Of a stretch of DNA of 64,000 bases, positions 48,394 to 59,692 are shown piece by piece. Below the pieces are notes generated by a model that did no database searches, was not told the DNA's origin, and was given only the letters and a program-made list of their open reading frames with translations. The first letter of the stretch is position 1, and every line of letters begins with the position of its first letter. The position numbers were made by a program, and so were the translations under genes. The stretch comes from Posidonia oceanica. Lineage: Eukaryota; Streptophyta; Magnoliopsida; Alismatales; Posidoniaceae. Location of the stretch: contig JAZBRS010000029.1 of the NCBI GenBank assembly GCA_037176725.1, positions 48,184,001-48,248,000 on the forward strand. Direction: 5' to 3'.

Positions 48394-51300
48394 GCCTTTG
48401 CGTGCCTTTACGAAGTCACGTCTGTTTGTTTGCTCACTTCCTTAATTTGACGTCGAGTGCCTTTGCGTGCCTTTCCGAAGCCATGTCTGTTTGTTTGCTG
48501 GCTTCCTTAATTAGAGGACGAGCGCCTTCGCGTGCCTTTTCGAAGTCATGTCTGTTTGTTTCCTCGCTTCCTTAATTTGTGGACGAGCGCCTTTGCGTGC
48601 CATTTCGAAGTCACGTCTGTTTGTTTGCTCGCTTCCTTAATTTGGGGTCGAGTGCCTTTTCGGAGTCACGTCTGTTTGTTTGCTCGCTTCTATAATTTGA
48701 GGACGAGCGCCTTTGCGTGCCTTTTCGAAGTCACGTCTGTTTGTTTGCTCGCTTCCTTTATTTGAGGTCAAGCGCCTTTGCGTGCCTTTCTGATGCCATG
48801 TCAGTTTCTTCTCTTACTTCCTTAATATAAGGACCAGCGCCTTTGTGTGCCTTTTAGAAGTCATGTCTGTTTGTTTGCTCTCTTCCATAATTTGACGACG
48901 AGTGCCTTTGCGTGCCTTTTCGATGTCTCGTCTGTTTGTTTGCTCACTTCCTTAAATTGAGGACGATCACCTTTGCGTGCCTTTTCGAAGTCACGTCCGT
49001 TTGTTTGCTCACTTCCTTAATTCGAGGACTAGCGCCTTTGCGTGCCTTTTCGAAGCCATGTCGGTTTGTTTGCTCGTTTCCATAATTTGAGGACGAGCGC
49101 CCTTGCGTGCCATTTCGAAGTCACGTCTATTTGTTTGCTTGCATCCTTAATTTGAGGACGAGCGCCTTTGCATGCCTTTTCGAAGTCACGTCTGTTTGTT
49201 TGCTCGCTTCCTTAATTTGAGGACGAGCGCCTTTGCGTGCCTTTCCGAAGCCATGTCTATTTGTTTGCTGGCTTCCTTAATATGAGGACAAGTGCCTTTG
49301 CGTGCCTTTTCGAAGACATGTCCGTTTGTTTGCTCGCTTCTTAATTTGAGGACGAGAGCCTTTGCGTGCCTTTTCGAAGTCACGTCCGTTTATTTGCAAG
49401 CTTCCTTAATTTGGGGACGAGCGCCTTTGCGTGCCTTTTTGAAGTCACGTCTGTTTGTTTGCTCGCTTCCGTAATTTGAGGACGAGCGCCTTTGCGTGCC
49501 TTTCCGAAGTCACGTCAGTTTGTTTGCTCGCTTCCGTAATTTACGGTCGAGTGCCTTTTCGAAGTCACGTTTGTTTGTTTGCACGCTTCTATAATTTGAG
49601 GACGAGCGCCAATGCGTGCCTTTGCGATGTCACGTCTGTTTGTTTGCTCGCTTCCTTTATTTGAGATCGAGCGCCTTTGCGTGCCTTTCCGAAGCCACGT
49701 CTGTTTCTTCGCTCACTAACTTAATTTGAGGACAAGCGCCTTTGTGTGCCTTTTCGAAGTCATGTCTGTGTGTTTGCTCGCCTCCGTAATTTGAGGACGA
49801 GTGCCTTTGCGTGCCTTTTCGATGTCACGTCTGTTTGTTTGCTCACTTCCTTAATTTGAGGACGAGCGCCTTTGCGTGCCTTTTCGAAGTCTCGTCTGTT
49901 TGTTTGCACACTCCTTAATTTGAGGACGAGCGCCTTTGCGTGCCTTTTTGAAGTCATGTCTGTTTGTTTGCTGGCTTCCTTTATTTGAGGACGAGCGCCT
50001 TTGCATGCCTTTTCGAAGTCATGTCTGTTTGTTTGCTCGCTTCTAAATTTGAGGACGAGAGCCTTTGCATGCCTTTTCGAATTCACGTCTGTTTTTTTGC
50101 TCGCTTCCTTAATTTGGGGACGAGCGCCGTTGCGTGCCTTTTTGAAGTCACGTCGGTTTGTTTGCTCGCTTCCTTAATTTGAGGACGAGCGCCTTTGCGT
50201 GCCTTTTCGAAGTCACGTCTGTTTGTTTGCACGCTTCCTTAATTCGAGGTCGAGTGCCTTTTCGAAGTCACGTCTGTTTGTTTGCCCGCTTCTTTAATTA
50301 AAGGACGAGCGCCTTTACATGCCTTTTTGAAGTCACGTCTGTTTGTTTGCTCACTTCCTTTATTTGAGGACGAGCGCCGTTGCGTGCCTTTTCGAAGTCA
50401 CGTCTGTTTGTTTGCTCACTTCCTTAATTTGAGGTCGAGTGCCTTTGCGTGCCTTTCCGAAGCCATGTCTGTTTGTTTGCTGGCTTCCTTAATTTGAGGT
50501 CGAGCGCCTTTGCTTGCCTTTTCGAAGTCATGTCTGTTTGTTTGCTCGCTTCTAAATTTGAGGACGAGAGCCTTTGCGTGCCTTTTCAAAGTCACGTCTG
50601 TTTATTTGCTCGCTTCCTTAATTTGGGGACGAGCGCCTTTGCGTGCCTTTTTGAAGTCACGTCTGCATGTTTGCTCGCTTCCTTAATTTGAGGACAAGCG
50701 CCTTTGCGTGCCTTTTCGAAGTCACGTCTGTTTGTTTGCTCGCTTCCGTAATTTGAGGTTAAGTGCCTTTTTGGAGTCACGTTTGTTTGTTTGCTCGCTT
50801 CTTTAATTTGAGGACGAGCGCCTTTGCGTGCCTTTTCGAAGTCACGTCTGTTTGTTTGCTCGGTTCCTTTATTTGAGATCGAGCGCCTTTGCGTGCCATT
50901 CCGAAGCCACGTCTGTTTCTTTGCTCACTTTCTAAATTTGAGGACAAGCGCCTTTGTGTGCCTTTTCGAAGTCACGTCTGTTTGTTTGCTCGCTTCCTTA
51001 ATTTGAGGACGAGTGCCTATGCGTGCCTTTTCGATGTCACGTCTGTTTGTTTGCACACTTCCTTAATTTGAGGACGAGCGCCTTTGCGTGCCTTTTCGAA
51101 GTCTCGTCTGTTTGTTTGCTCACTTCCTTAATTTGAGGACGAGCGCCTTTGCGTGCCTTTTCGAAGCCATGTCTGTTTGTTTGCTCGCTTCCTTAATTTT
51201 AGGACGAGCGCCTTTGTGTTCCTTTTCGATGTCACGTCTATTTGTTTGCTTGCTTCCTTAATTTGAGGACGAGCGCCTTTGCATTCCTTTTCGAAGTCAC

Positions 51301-54300
51301 GTCTATTTGTTTACTCGCTTCCTTAATTTGAGGACGAGTGCCTTTGCGTGCCTTTTCGAAGTCACGTCTGTTTGTTTGTTCGCTTCCTTACTTTGAGGAC
51401 GAGCACCTTTGCGTGCCTTTTCGAAGTCACGTCTGTTTGTTTGCACGCTTCCTTAATTAGAGGTCGAGTTCCTTTTCGAAGTCATGTCTGTTTGTTTGCT
51501 CGCTTCTTTAATTTGAGGACGAGCACTTTTACGTGCCTTTTCAAAGTCACGTCTATTTGTTTGCTTGCTTCCATAAATTGAGGACGAGCGCCTTTGCATG
51601 CCTTTTTGAAGTCACGTCTGTTTGTTTGCTCACTTCCTTTATTTGAGGACGAGCGCCTTTGCGTGCTTTTTCGAAGTCACGTCTGTTTGTTTGCTCACTT
51701 CCTTAATTTGAGGTCGAGCGCCTTTGCGGGCCTTTCCGAGGCCATGTCTGTTTGTTTGCTGGCTTTCTTAATTTGAGAACGAGCGCCTTTGCGTGCCATT
51801 TCGAAGTCATGTCTGTTTGTTTGCTCGCTTCCATAATTTGAGGACGAGCGCCTTTGCGTGCCATTCCGAAGCCATGTCTGTTTGTTTGCTCACTTCCTTA
51901 ATTCGAGGACGAGCGCCTTTGCGTGCCTTTTAAAAGTCTCGTCTGTTTGTTTGCTCACTTAATTTGAGGACAAGTGCCTTTGCGTGCCTTTTCGATGCCA
52001 TGTCGGTTTGTTTGCTCGTTTCCTTAATTTGAGGACGAGCGCCTTTGCATGCCTTTTTGAAGTCACGTCTGTTTGTATGCTCGCTTCCGTAATGTGAGGA
52101 CGAGCGCCTTTGCATGCCTTTTCGAAGTCACGTCTGTTTGTTTGCTCGCTTCCTTAATTTGAGGTCGAGTGCCTTTTCGAAGTCACATTTGTTAGTTTGC
52201 TCGCTTCTTTAATTTGAGGACGAGCGCCATTGCGTGCCTTTTCGAAGTCACGTCTGTTGGTTTGCCCGCTTCCTTTATTTAAGGTCGAGCGCCTTCGCGA
52301 GCCTTTCCGAAGCCACGTCTGTTTCTTCGCTCATTTCCTTAATTGGAGGACAAGCGCCTTTGTGTGCCTTTTCGAAGTCAAGTCTGTTTGTTTGCTCGCT
52401 TCTTAATTTGAGGACGAGCGCCTTTGCGTGCCTTTTCGAAGCCACGTCGGTTTCTTCGCTCACTTCCTTAATTTGAGGACCAGCGCCTTTGTGTGCCTTT
52501 TCGATGTCACGTCTGTTTGTTTGCTCACTTCCTTTATTTGAGGACGAGCGCCTTTGCGTGCCTTTTCGAAGTCTTGTCTGTTTGTTTGCTCACTTCCTCA
52601 ATTTGAGGACGAGCGCCTTTGCGTGCCTTTTCGAAGCCATGTCTGTTTGTTTGCTCGCTTCCTTAATTTGAGGACGAGCGCCTTTGCGTGCCTATTCGAA
52701 GTCACGTCCGTTTGTTTGCTCGCTTCCTTTATTTGAGGTCGAGCGCCTTTGCGTGCCTTTCCGAAGCTACGTCTGTTTCTTCGCTCACTTTCTTAATTTG
52801 AGGACATGCGCCTTTGTGTTCCTTTCCGAAGTCATGTCTGTTTGTTTGCACGCTTCCTTAATTTCAGGACGAGTACCTTTGCGAAGTCACGTCTGTTTGT
52901 TTGCTCGATTCCTTAATTTGAGGTCGAGTGCCTTTTCGAAGTCACGTCTGTTTGTTTGCTCGCTTCTTTAATTTGAGGACGAGCATCATTACGTGCCTTT
53001 TCGAGGTCACGTCTGTTTGTTTGCTCGCTTCCATAATTTGAGGACGAGCGCCTTTGCGTGCCTTTTCGAAGTCACGTCTGTTTGTTTGCTCACTTCCTTA
53101 ATTTGAGGACGTGTGCCTTTGCGTGCCTTTCCGAAGCCATGTCTGTTTGTTTGCGGGCTTCCTTAATTTATAGGATGAGCTCCTTTGCGTGCCTTTTCGA
53201 AGTCACGTCAGGTTGTTTGCTCGCTTATTAATTTGAGGACGAGAGCCTTTGCGTGCCTTTACGAAGTCACGTCTGTTTATTTGCTCGCTTCCTTAATTTG
53301 GAGACAAGCGCCTTTGCGTACCTTTCTGAAGTCACGTCTGTTTGTTTGCTCACTTCCATAATTTGAGGACGAGCGTCTTTGCGTGCCTTTTCGAAGTCAC
53401 GTCGGTTTGTTTGCTCGCTTCCATAATTCGAGGTCGAGTGCCTTTTCGAAGTCACGCCTGTTAGTTTGCTCGCTTCTTTAATTAAAGGACGAGCGCCTTT
53501 GCGTGCCTTTTTGATGTCACGTCTTTTTGTTTGCTCACTTCCTTTATTTGAGGACGAGCGCCTTTGCGTGCCTTTTCGAAGTCACGTCTGTTTGTTTGCT
53601 CATTTCCTTAATTTGAGGCCGAGCGCCTTCGCGTGCCTTTCCGAAGCCATGTCTGTTTGTTTGCTGGCTTCCTTAATTTGAGGACGAGCGCCTTTGCGTG
53701 CCATTTCGAAGTCATGTCTGTTTGTTTGCTCGCTTCCATAATTTGTGGACGAGCGCCCTTGCGTGCCATTCCGAAGCCATGTCTGTTTGTTTGCTCACTT
53801 CCATAATTTGAGGACGAGCGCCTTTGCGTGCCTTTTCAAAGTCTCGTCTGTTTGTTTGCTCACTTCCTTAATTTGAGGACGAGCGCCGTTGCGTGCCTTT
53901 TCGAAGCCAAGTCGGTTTGTTTGCTCATTTCCTTAATTTGAGGACGAGCGCCTTTGCGTGCCTTTTCGATGTCACGTCTATTTGTTTGCTTGCATCCTTA
54001 ATTTGAGGACGAGCGCCTTTGCATGCCTTCTCGAAGTCACGTCTGTTTGTTTGCTCGCTTCCTTAATTTGAGGACGAGCGCCTTTGCGTGCCTTTCCGAA
54101 GCCACGTCTATTTGTTTGCTGGCTTCCTTAATATGAGGACAAGTGCCTTTGCGTGCCTTTTCGAAGACATGTCCGTTTGTTTGCTCGCTTCGTAATTTGA
54201 GGACGAGAGCCTTTGCGTGCCTTTTCGAAGTCACGTCCGTTTATTTGCTAGCTTCCTTAATTTGGGGACGAGCGCCTTTGCGTGCCTTCTTGAAGTCACG

Positions 54301-57300
54301 TCTGTTTGTTTGCTCGCTTCCGTAATTTGAGGACGAGCGCCTTTGCGTGCCTTTCCGAAGTCACGTCTGTTAGTTTGCTCGCTTCCTTAATTTGCAGTCG
54401 AGTGCCATTTCGAAGTCACGTTTGTTTGTTTGCACGCTTCTATAATTCGAGGACGAGCGCCAATGCGTGCCTTTGCGAAGTTACGTCTGTTTGTTTGCTC
54501 GCTTCCTTTATTTGAGATCGAGCGCCTTTGCGTGCCTTTCCGAAGCCACGTCTGTTACTTCGCTCACTAACTTAATTTGAGGACAAGCGGCTTTGTGTGC
54601 CTTTTCGAAGTCATGTCTGTGTGTTTGCTTGCCTCCTTAATTTGAGGACGAGTGCCTTCGCGTACCTTTTCGATGTCACGTCTGTTTGTTTGCTCACTTC
54701 CTTAATTTGAGGACGAGCGCCTTTGCGTGCCTTTTCGAAGTCTCGTCTGTTTGTTTGCTCACTTCCGTAATTTGAGGACGAGCGCCTTTGCGTGCCTTTT
54801 CGAAGCCATGTCTGTTTGTTTGCTGGCTTCCTTAATTTGAGGACGAGCGCCTTTGCTTGCCTTTTCGAAGTCATGTCTGTTTGTTTGGTCGCTTCTAAAT
54901 TTGAGGACGATAGCCTTTGCGTGCCTTTTCGAAGTCACATCTGTTTTTTTGCTCGCTTCCTTAATTTGGGGACGAGTGCCTTTGCGTGCCTTTTTGAAGT
55001 CACGTCTGTTTGTTTGCTCGCTTCCTTAATTCGAGGTCGAGTGCCATTTCGAAGTCACGTCTGTTTGTTTGCTCGCTTCCTTAATTTGCAGTCGAGTGCC
55101 TTTTCGAAGTCACGTTTGTTTGTTTGCATGCTTCTATAATTTGAGGATGAGCGCCAATGCGTGCCTTTGCGAAGTCACGTCTGTTTCTTTGCTCGCTTCC
55201 TTTAGTTGAGATCGAGCGGCTTTGCGTGCCTTTCCGAAGCCACGTCTGTTACTTCGCTCACTAACTTAATTTGAGGACAAGCGCCTTTATGTGCCTTTTC
55301 GAAGTCATGTCTGTGTGTTTGCTCGCCTCCTTAATTTGTGGACGAGTGCCTTTGTGTGCCTTTTCGATGTTACGTCTGTTTGTTTGCTCACTTCCTTAAT
55401 TTGAGGACGAGCGCCATTGCATGCCTTTTCGAAGTCTCGTCTGTTTGTTAGCTCACTTCCTTAATTTGAGGACGAGCACCTTTGCGTGTCTTTTCGAAGC
55501 CATGTCTGTTTGTTTGCTGGCTTCCTTAATTTGAGGACGAGCGCCTTTGCTTGCCTTTTCGAAGTCATGTCTGTTTGTTTGCTCACTTCTAAATTTGAGG
55601 ACGAGAGCCTTTGCGTGCCTTTTCGAAGTCACGTCTATTAGTTTTCTTGCTTCCATAATTTGAGGGCGAGTGCCGTTGCGTGCCTTTTCGAAGTCACGTC
55701 TGTTTGTTTGCTAGCTTCATAAATTGAGGACGAGAGCCATTGCATGCCTTTTCGATGTCACGTCTGTTTATTTGCTCGCTTCCAAAATTTGGGGACGAGT
55801 GCCTTTGCGTGCCTTTTCGATGTTACATCTGTTTGTTTGCTCACTTCCTTAATTTGAGGACGAGCGCCATTGTGTGCCTTTTCGAAGCCATGTCTGTTTG
55901 TTTGCTGGCTTCCTTAATTTAAAGACGAGCGCCTTTGCGTACCTTTTCGAAGTCACGTCTGTTTGTTTGCTCGCTTCTTAATTAGAGGACGAGAGCCTTT
56001 GCATGCCTTTTCGAAGTCACGTCTGTTTATTTGCTCGCTTCATTTATTTGACGACGAGCGCCTTTGCGTGCCTTTTCGAAGCCACGTCGGTTTCTTCGCT
56101 CACTTCCTTAATTTGAGGACAAGCGCCTTTGTGTGCCTTTTCGATGTCACGTCTGTTTGTTTGCTCACTTCCTTTATTTGAGGACGAGCGCCTTTGCGTG
56201 CCTTTTCGAAGTCTTGTCTGTTTGTTTGCTCACTTCCTCAATTTGAGGACGAGCGCCTTTGCGTGCCTTTTCGAAGCCATGTCTGTTTGTTTGCTCGCTT
56301 CCTTAATTTGAGGACGAGCGCCTTTGCGTGCCTTTTCGAAGTCTCGTCCGTTTGTTTGCTCGCTTCCTTTATTTGAGGTCGAGCGCCTTTGCGTGCCTTT
56401 CCGAAGCTACGTCTGTTTCTTCGCTCACTTTCTTAAATTGAGGACATGCGCCTTTGTGTTCCTTTCCGAAGTCATGTCTGTTTGTTTGCACGCTTCCTTA
56501 ATTTCAGGACGAGTACCTTTGCGAAGTCACGTCTGTTTGTTTGCTCGATTCCTTAATTTGAGGTCGAGTGCCTTTTCGAAGTCACGTCTGTTTGTTTGCT
56601 CGCTTCTTTAATTTGAGGACGAGCACCATTACGTGCCTTTTCGAGGTCACGTCTGTTTGTTTGCTCGCTTCCATAATTTGAGGACGAGCGCCTTTGCGTG
56701 CCTTTTCGAAGTCACGTCTGTTTGTTTGCTCACTTCCTTAATTTGAGGACGTGTGCCTTTGCGTGCCTTTCCGAAGCCATGTCTGTTTGTTTGCGGGCTT
56801 CCTTAATTTATAGGATGAGCTCCTTTGCATGCCTTTTCGAAATCACGTCAGGTTGTTTGCTCGCTTATTAATTTGAGGACGAGAGCCTTTGCGTGCCGTT
56901 ACGAAGTCACGTCTGTTTATTTGCTCGCTTCCTTAATTTGGAGACAAGCGCCTTTGCGTACCTTTCTGAAGTCACGTCTGTTTGTTTGCTCGCTTCCATA
57001 ATTTGAGGACGAGCGTCTTTGCGTGCCTTTTCGAAGTCACGTCGGTTTGTTTGCTCGCTTCCATAAATCGAGGTCGAGTGCCTTTTCGAAGTCACGCCTG
57101 TTAGTTTGCTCGCTTCTTTAATTAAAGGACGAGCGCCTTTGCGTGCCTTTTTGATGTCACGTCTTTTTGTTTGCTCACTTCCTTTATTTGAGGACGAGCG
57201 CCTTTGCGTGCCTTTTCGAAGTCACGTCTGTTTGTTTGCTCATTTCCTTAATTTGAGGCCGAGCGCCTTTGCGTGCCTTTCCGAAGCCATGTCTGTTTGT

Positions 57301-59440
57301 TTGCTGGCTTCCTTAATTTGAGGACGAGCGCCTTTGCGTGCCATTTCGAAGTCATGTCTGTTTGTTTGCTCGCTTCCATAATTTGTGGACGAGCGCCCTT
57401 GCGTGCCATTCCGAAGCCATGTCTGTTTGTTTGCTCACTTCCATAATTTGAGGACGAGCGCCTTTGCGTGCCTTTTCAAAGTCTCGTCTGTTTGTTTGCT
57501 CACTTCCTTAATTTGAGGACGAGCGCCGTTGCGTGCCTTTTCGAAGCCAAGTCGGTTTGTTTGCTCATTTCCTTAATTTGAGGACGAGCGCCTTTGCGTG
57601 CCTTTTCGATGTCACGTCTATTTGTTTGCTTGCATCCTTAATTTGAGGACGAGCGCCTTTGCATGCCTTCTCGAAGTCACGTCTGTTTGTTTGCTCGCTT
57701 CCTTAATTTGAGGACGAGCGCCTTTGCGTGCCTTTCCGAAGCCACGTCTATTTGTTTGCTGGCTTCCTTAATATGAGGACAAGTGCCTTTGCGTGCCTTT
57801 TCGAAGACATGTCCGTTTGTTTGCTCGCTTCTTAATTTGAGGACGAGAGCCTTTGCGTGCCTTTTCGAAGTCACGTCCGTTTATTTGCTAGCTTCCTTAA
57901 TTTGGGGACGAGCGCCTTTGCGTGCCTTCTTGAAGTCACGTCTGTTTGTTTGCTCGCTTCCGTAATTTGAGGACGAGCGCCTTTGCGTGCCTTTCCGAAG
58001 TCACGTCTGTTAGTTTGCTCGCTTCCTTAATTTGCAGTCGAGTGCCATTTCGAAGTCACGTTTGTTTGTTTGCACGCTTCTATAATTCGAGGACGAGCGC
58101 CAATGCGTGCCTTTGCGAAGTCACGTCTGTTTGTTTGCTCGCTTCCTTTATTTGAGATCGAGCGCCTTTGCGTGCCTTTCCGAAGCCACGTCTGTTACTT
58201 CGCTCACTAACTTAATTTGAGGACAAGCGGCTTTGTGTGCCTTTTCGAAGTCATGTCTGTGTGTTTGCATGCCTCCTTAATTTGAGGACGAGTGCCAATG
58301 CGTACCTTTTCGATGTCACGTCTGTTTGTTTGCTCACTTCCTTAATTTGAGGACGAGCGCCTTTGCGTGCCTTTTCGAAGTCTCGTCTGTTTGTTTGCTC
58401 ACTTCCGTAATTTGAGGACGAGCGCCTTTGCGTGCCTTTTCGAAGCCATGTCTGTTTGTTTGCTGGCTTCCTTAATTTGAGGACGAGCGCCTTTGCTTGC
58501 CTTTTCGAAGTCATGTCTGTTTGTTTGGTCGCTTCTAAATTTGCGGACGAGAGCCTTTGCGTGCCTTTTCGAAGTTACATCTGTTTTTTTGCTCGCTTCC
58601 TTAATTTGGGGACGAGTGCCTTTGCGTGCCTTTTTGAAGTCACGTCTGTTTGTTTGCTCGCTTCCTTAAATCGAGGTCGAGTGCCATTTCGAAGTCACGT
58701 CTGTTTGTTTGCTCGCTTCCTTAATTTGCAGTCGAGTGCCTTTTCGAAGTCACGTTTGTTTGTTTGCATGCTTCTATAATTTGAGGATGAGCGCCAATGC
58801 GTGCCTTTGCGAAGTCACGTCTGTTTGTTTGCTCGCTTCCTTTAGTTGAGATCGAGCGGCTTTGCGTGCCTTTCCGAAGCCACGTCTGTTACTTCGCTCA
58901 CTAACTTAATTTGAGGACAAGCGCCTTTGTGTGCCTTTTCAAAGTCATGTCTGTGTGTTTGCTCGCCTCCTTAATTTGTGGACGAGTGCCTTTGTGTGCC
59001 TTTTCGATGTTACGTCTGTTTGTTTGCTCACTTCCTTAATTTGAGGACGAGCGCCATTGCATGCCTTTTCGAAGTCTCGTCTGTTTGTTAGCTCACTTCC
59101 TTAATTTGAGGACGAGCGCCTTTGCGTGCCTTTTCGAAGCCATGTCTGTTTGTTTGCTGGCTTCCTTAATTTGAGGACGAGCGCCTTTGCTTGCCTTTTC
59201 GAAGTCATGTCTGTTTGTTTGCTCACTTCTAAATTTGAGGACGAGAGCCTTTGCGTGCCTTTTCGAAGTCACGTCTATTAGTTTTCTTGCTTCCATAATT
59301 TGAGGGCGAGTGCCGTTGCGTGCCTTTTCGAAGTCACGTCTGTTTGTTTGCTAGCTTCATAAATTGAGGACGAGAGCCATTGCATGCCTTTTCGATGTCA
59401 CGTCTGTTTATTTGCTCGCTTCCAAAATTTGGGGACGAGT
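48394..59440 (+). repeat. 11,047-bp tandem duplication, second copy
   Basis: It is collinear with 37,347-48,393 at offset 11,047, except between the two private indels of the first copy, where the offset is 11,046. It starts in the middle of a sequence that would otherwise have continued as at 59,441 (GATGTTACATCTG). The junction monomer at 48,394 is therefore a hybrid of a GGGGACGAGT upstream tail and a TTTACGAAG downstream body. It contains both internal 3,640-bp copies, showing that the 3,640-bp event came first. It contains only satellite monomers. Confidence 0.93.
52413..56052 (+). repeat. 3,640-bp nested duplication, unit 1 (second 11-kb copy)
   Basis: This is the 41,366-45,005 unit shifted by 11,047 bp. 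It keeps the unit-1-specific variants CCTATTCGAAG and CATCATTACG and the double 55-mer near 52,875. A private change is TTAATTGGAGG just upstream, near 52,344. It contains only monomers. Confidence 0.88.
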
Positions 59441-59692
59441 GCCTTTGCGTGCCTTTTCGATGTTACATCTGTTTGTTTGCTCACTTCCTTAATTTGAGGA
59501 CGAGCGCCTTTGTGTGCCTTTTCGAAGCCATGTCTGTTTGTTTGCTGGCTTCCTTAATTTAAAGACGAGCGCCTTTGCGTACCTTTTCGAAGTCACGTCT
59601 GTTTGTTTGCTCGCTTCTTAATTAGAGGACGAGAGCCTCTGCATGCCTTTTCGAAGTCACGTCTGTTTATTTGCTCGCTTCATTTATTTGAC
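56053..59692 (+). repeat. 3,640-bp nested duplication, unit 2, complete
   Basis: This is the shifted counterpart of 45,006-48,393, here with its full right end. The 29-bp breakpoint stretch recurs at 59,693. From there the sequence continues as GTCACGTCTG, as at 36.54 kb, instead of GCCACGTCGG. It shows what the original sequence right of 48,393 looked like before the 11-kb insertion. A private substitution is GAAGTTACATCTG near 58,575. Confidence 0.88.
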
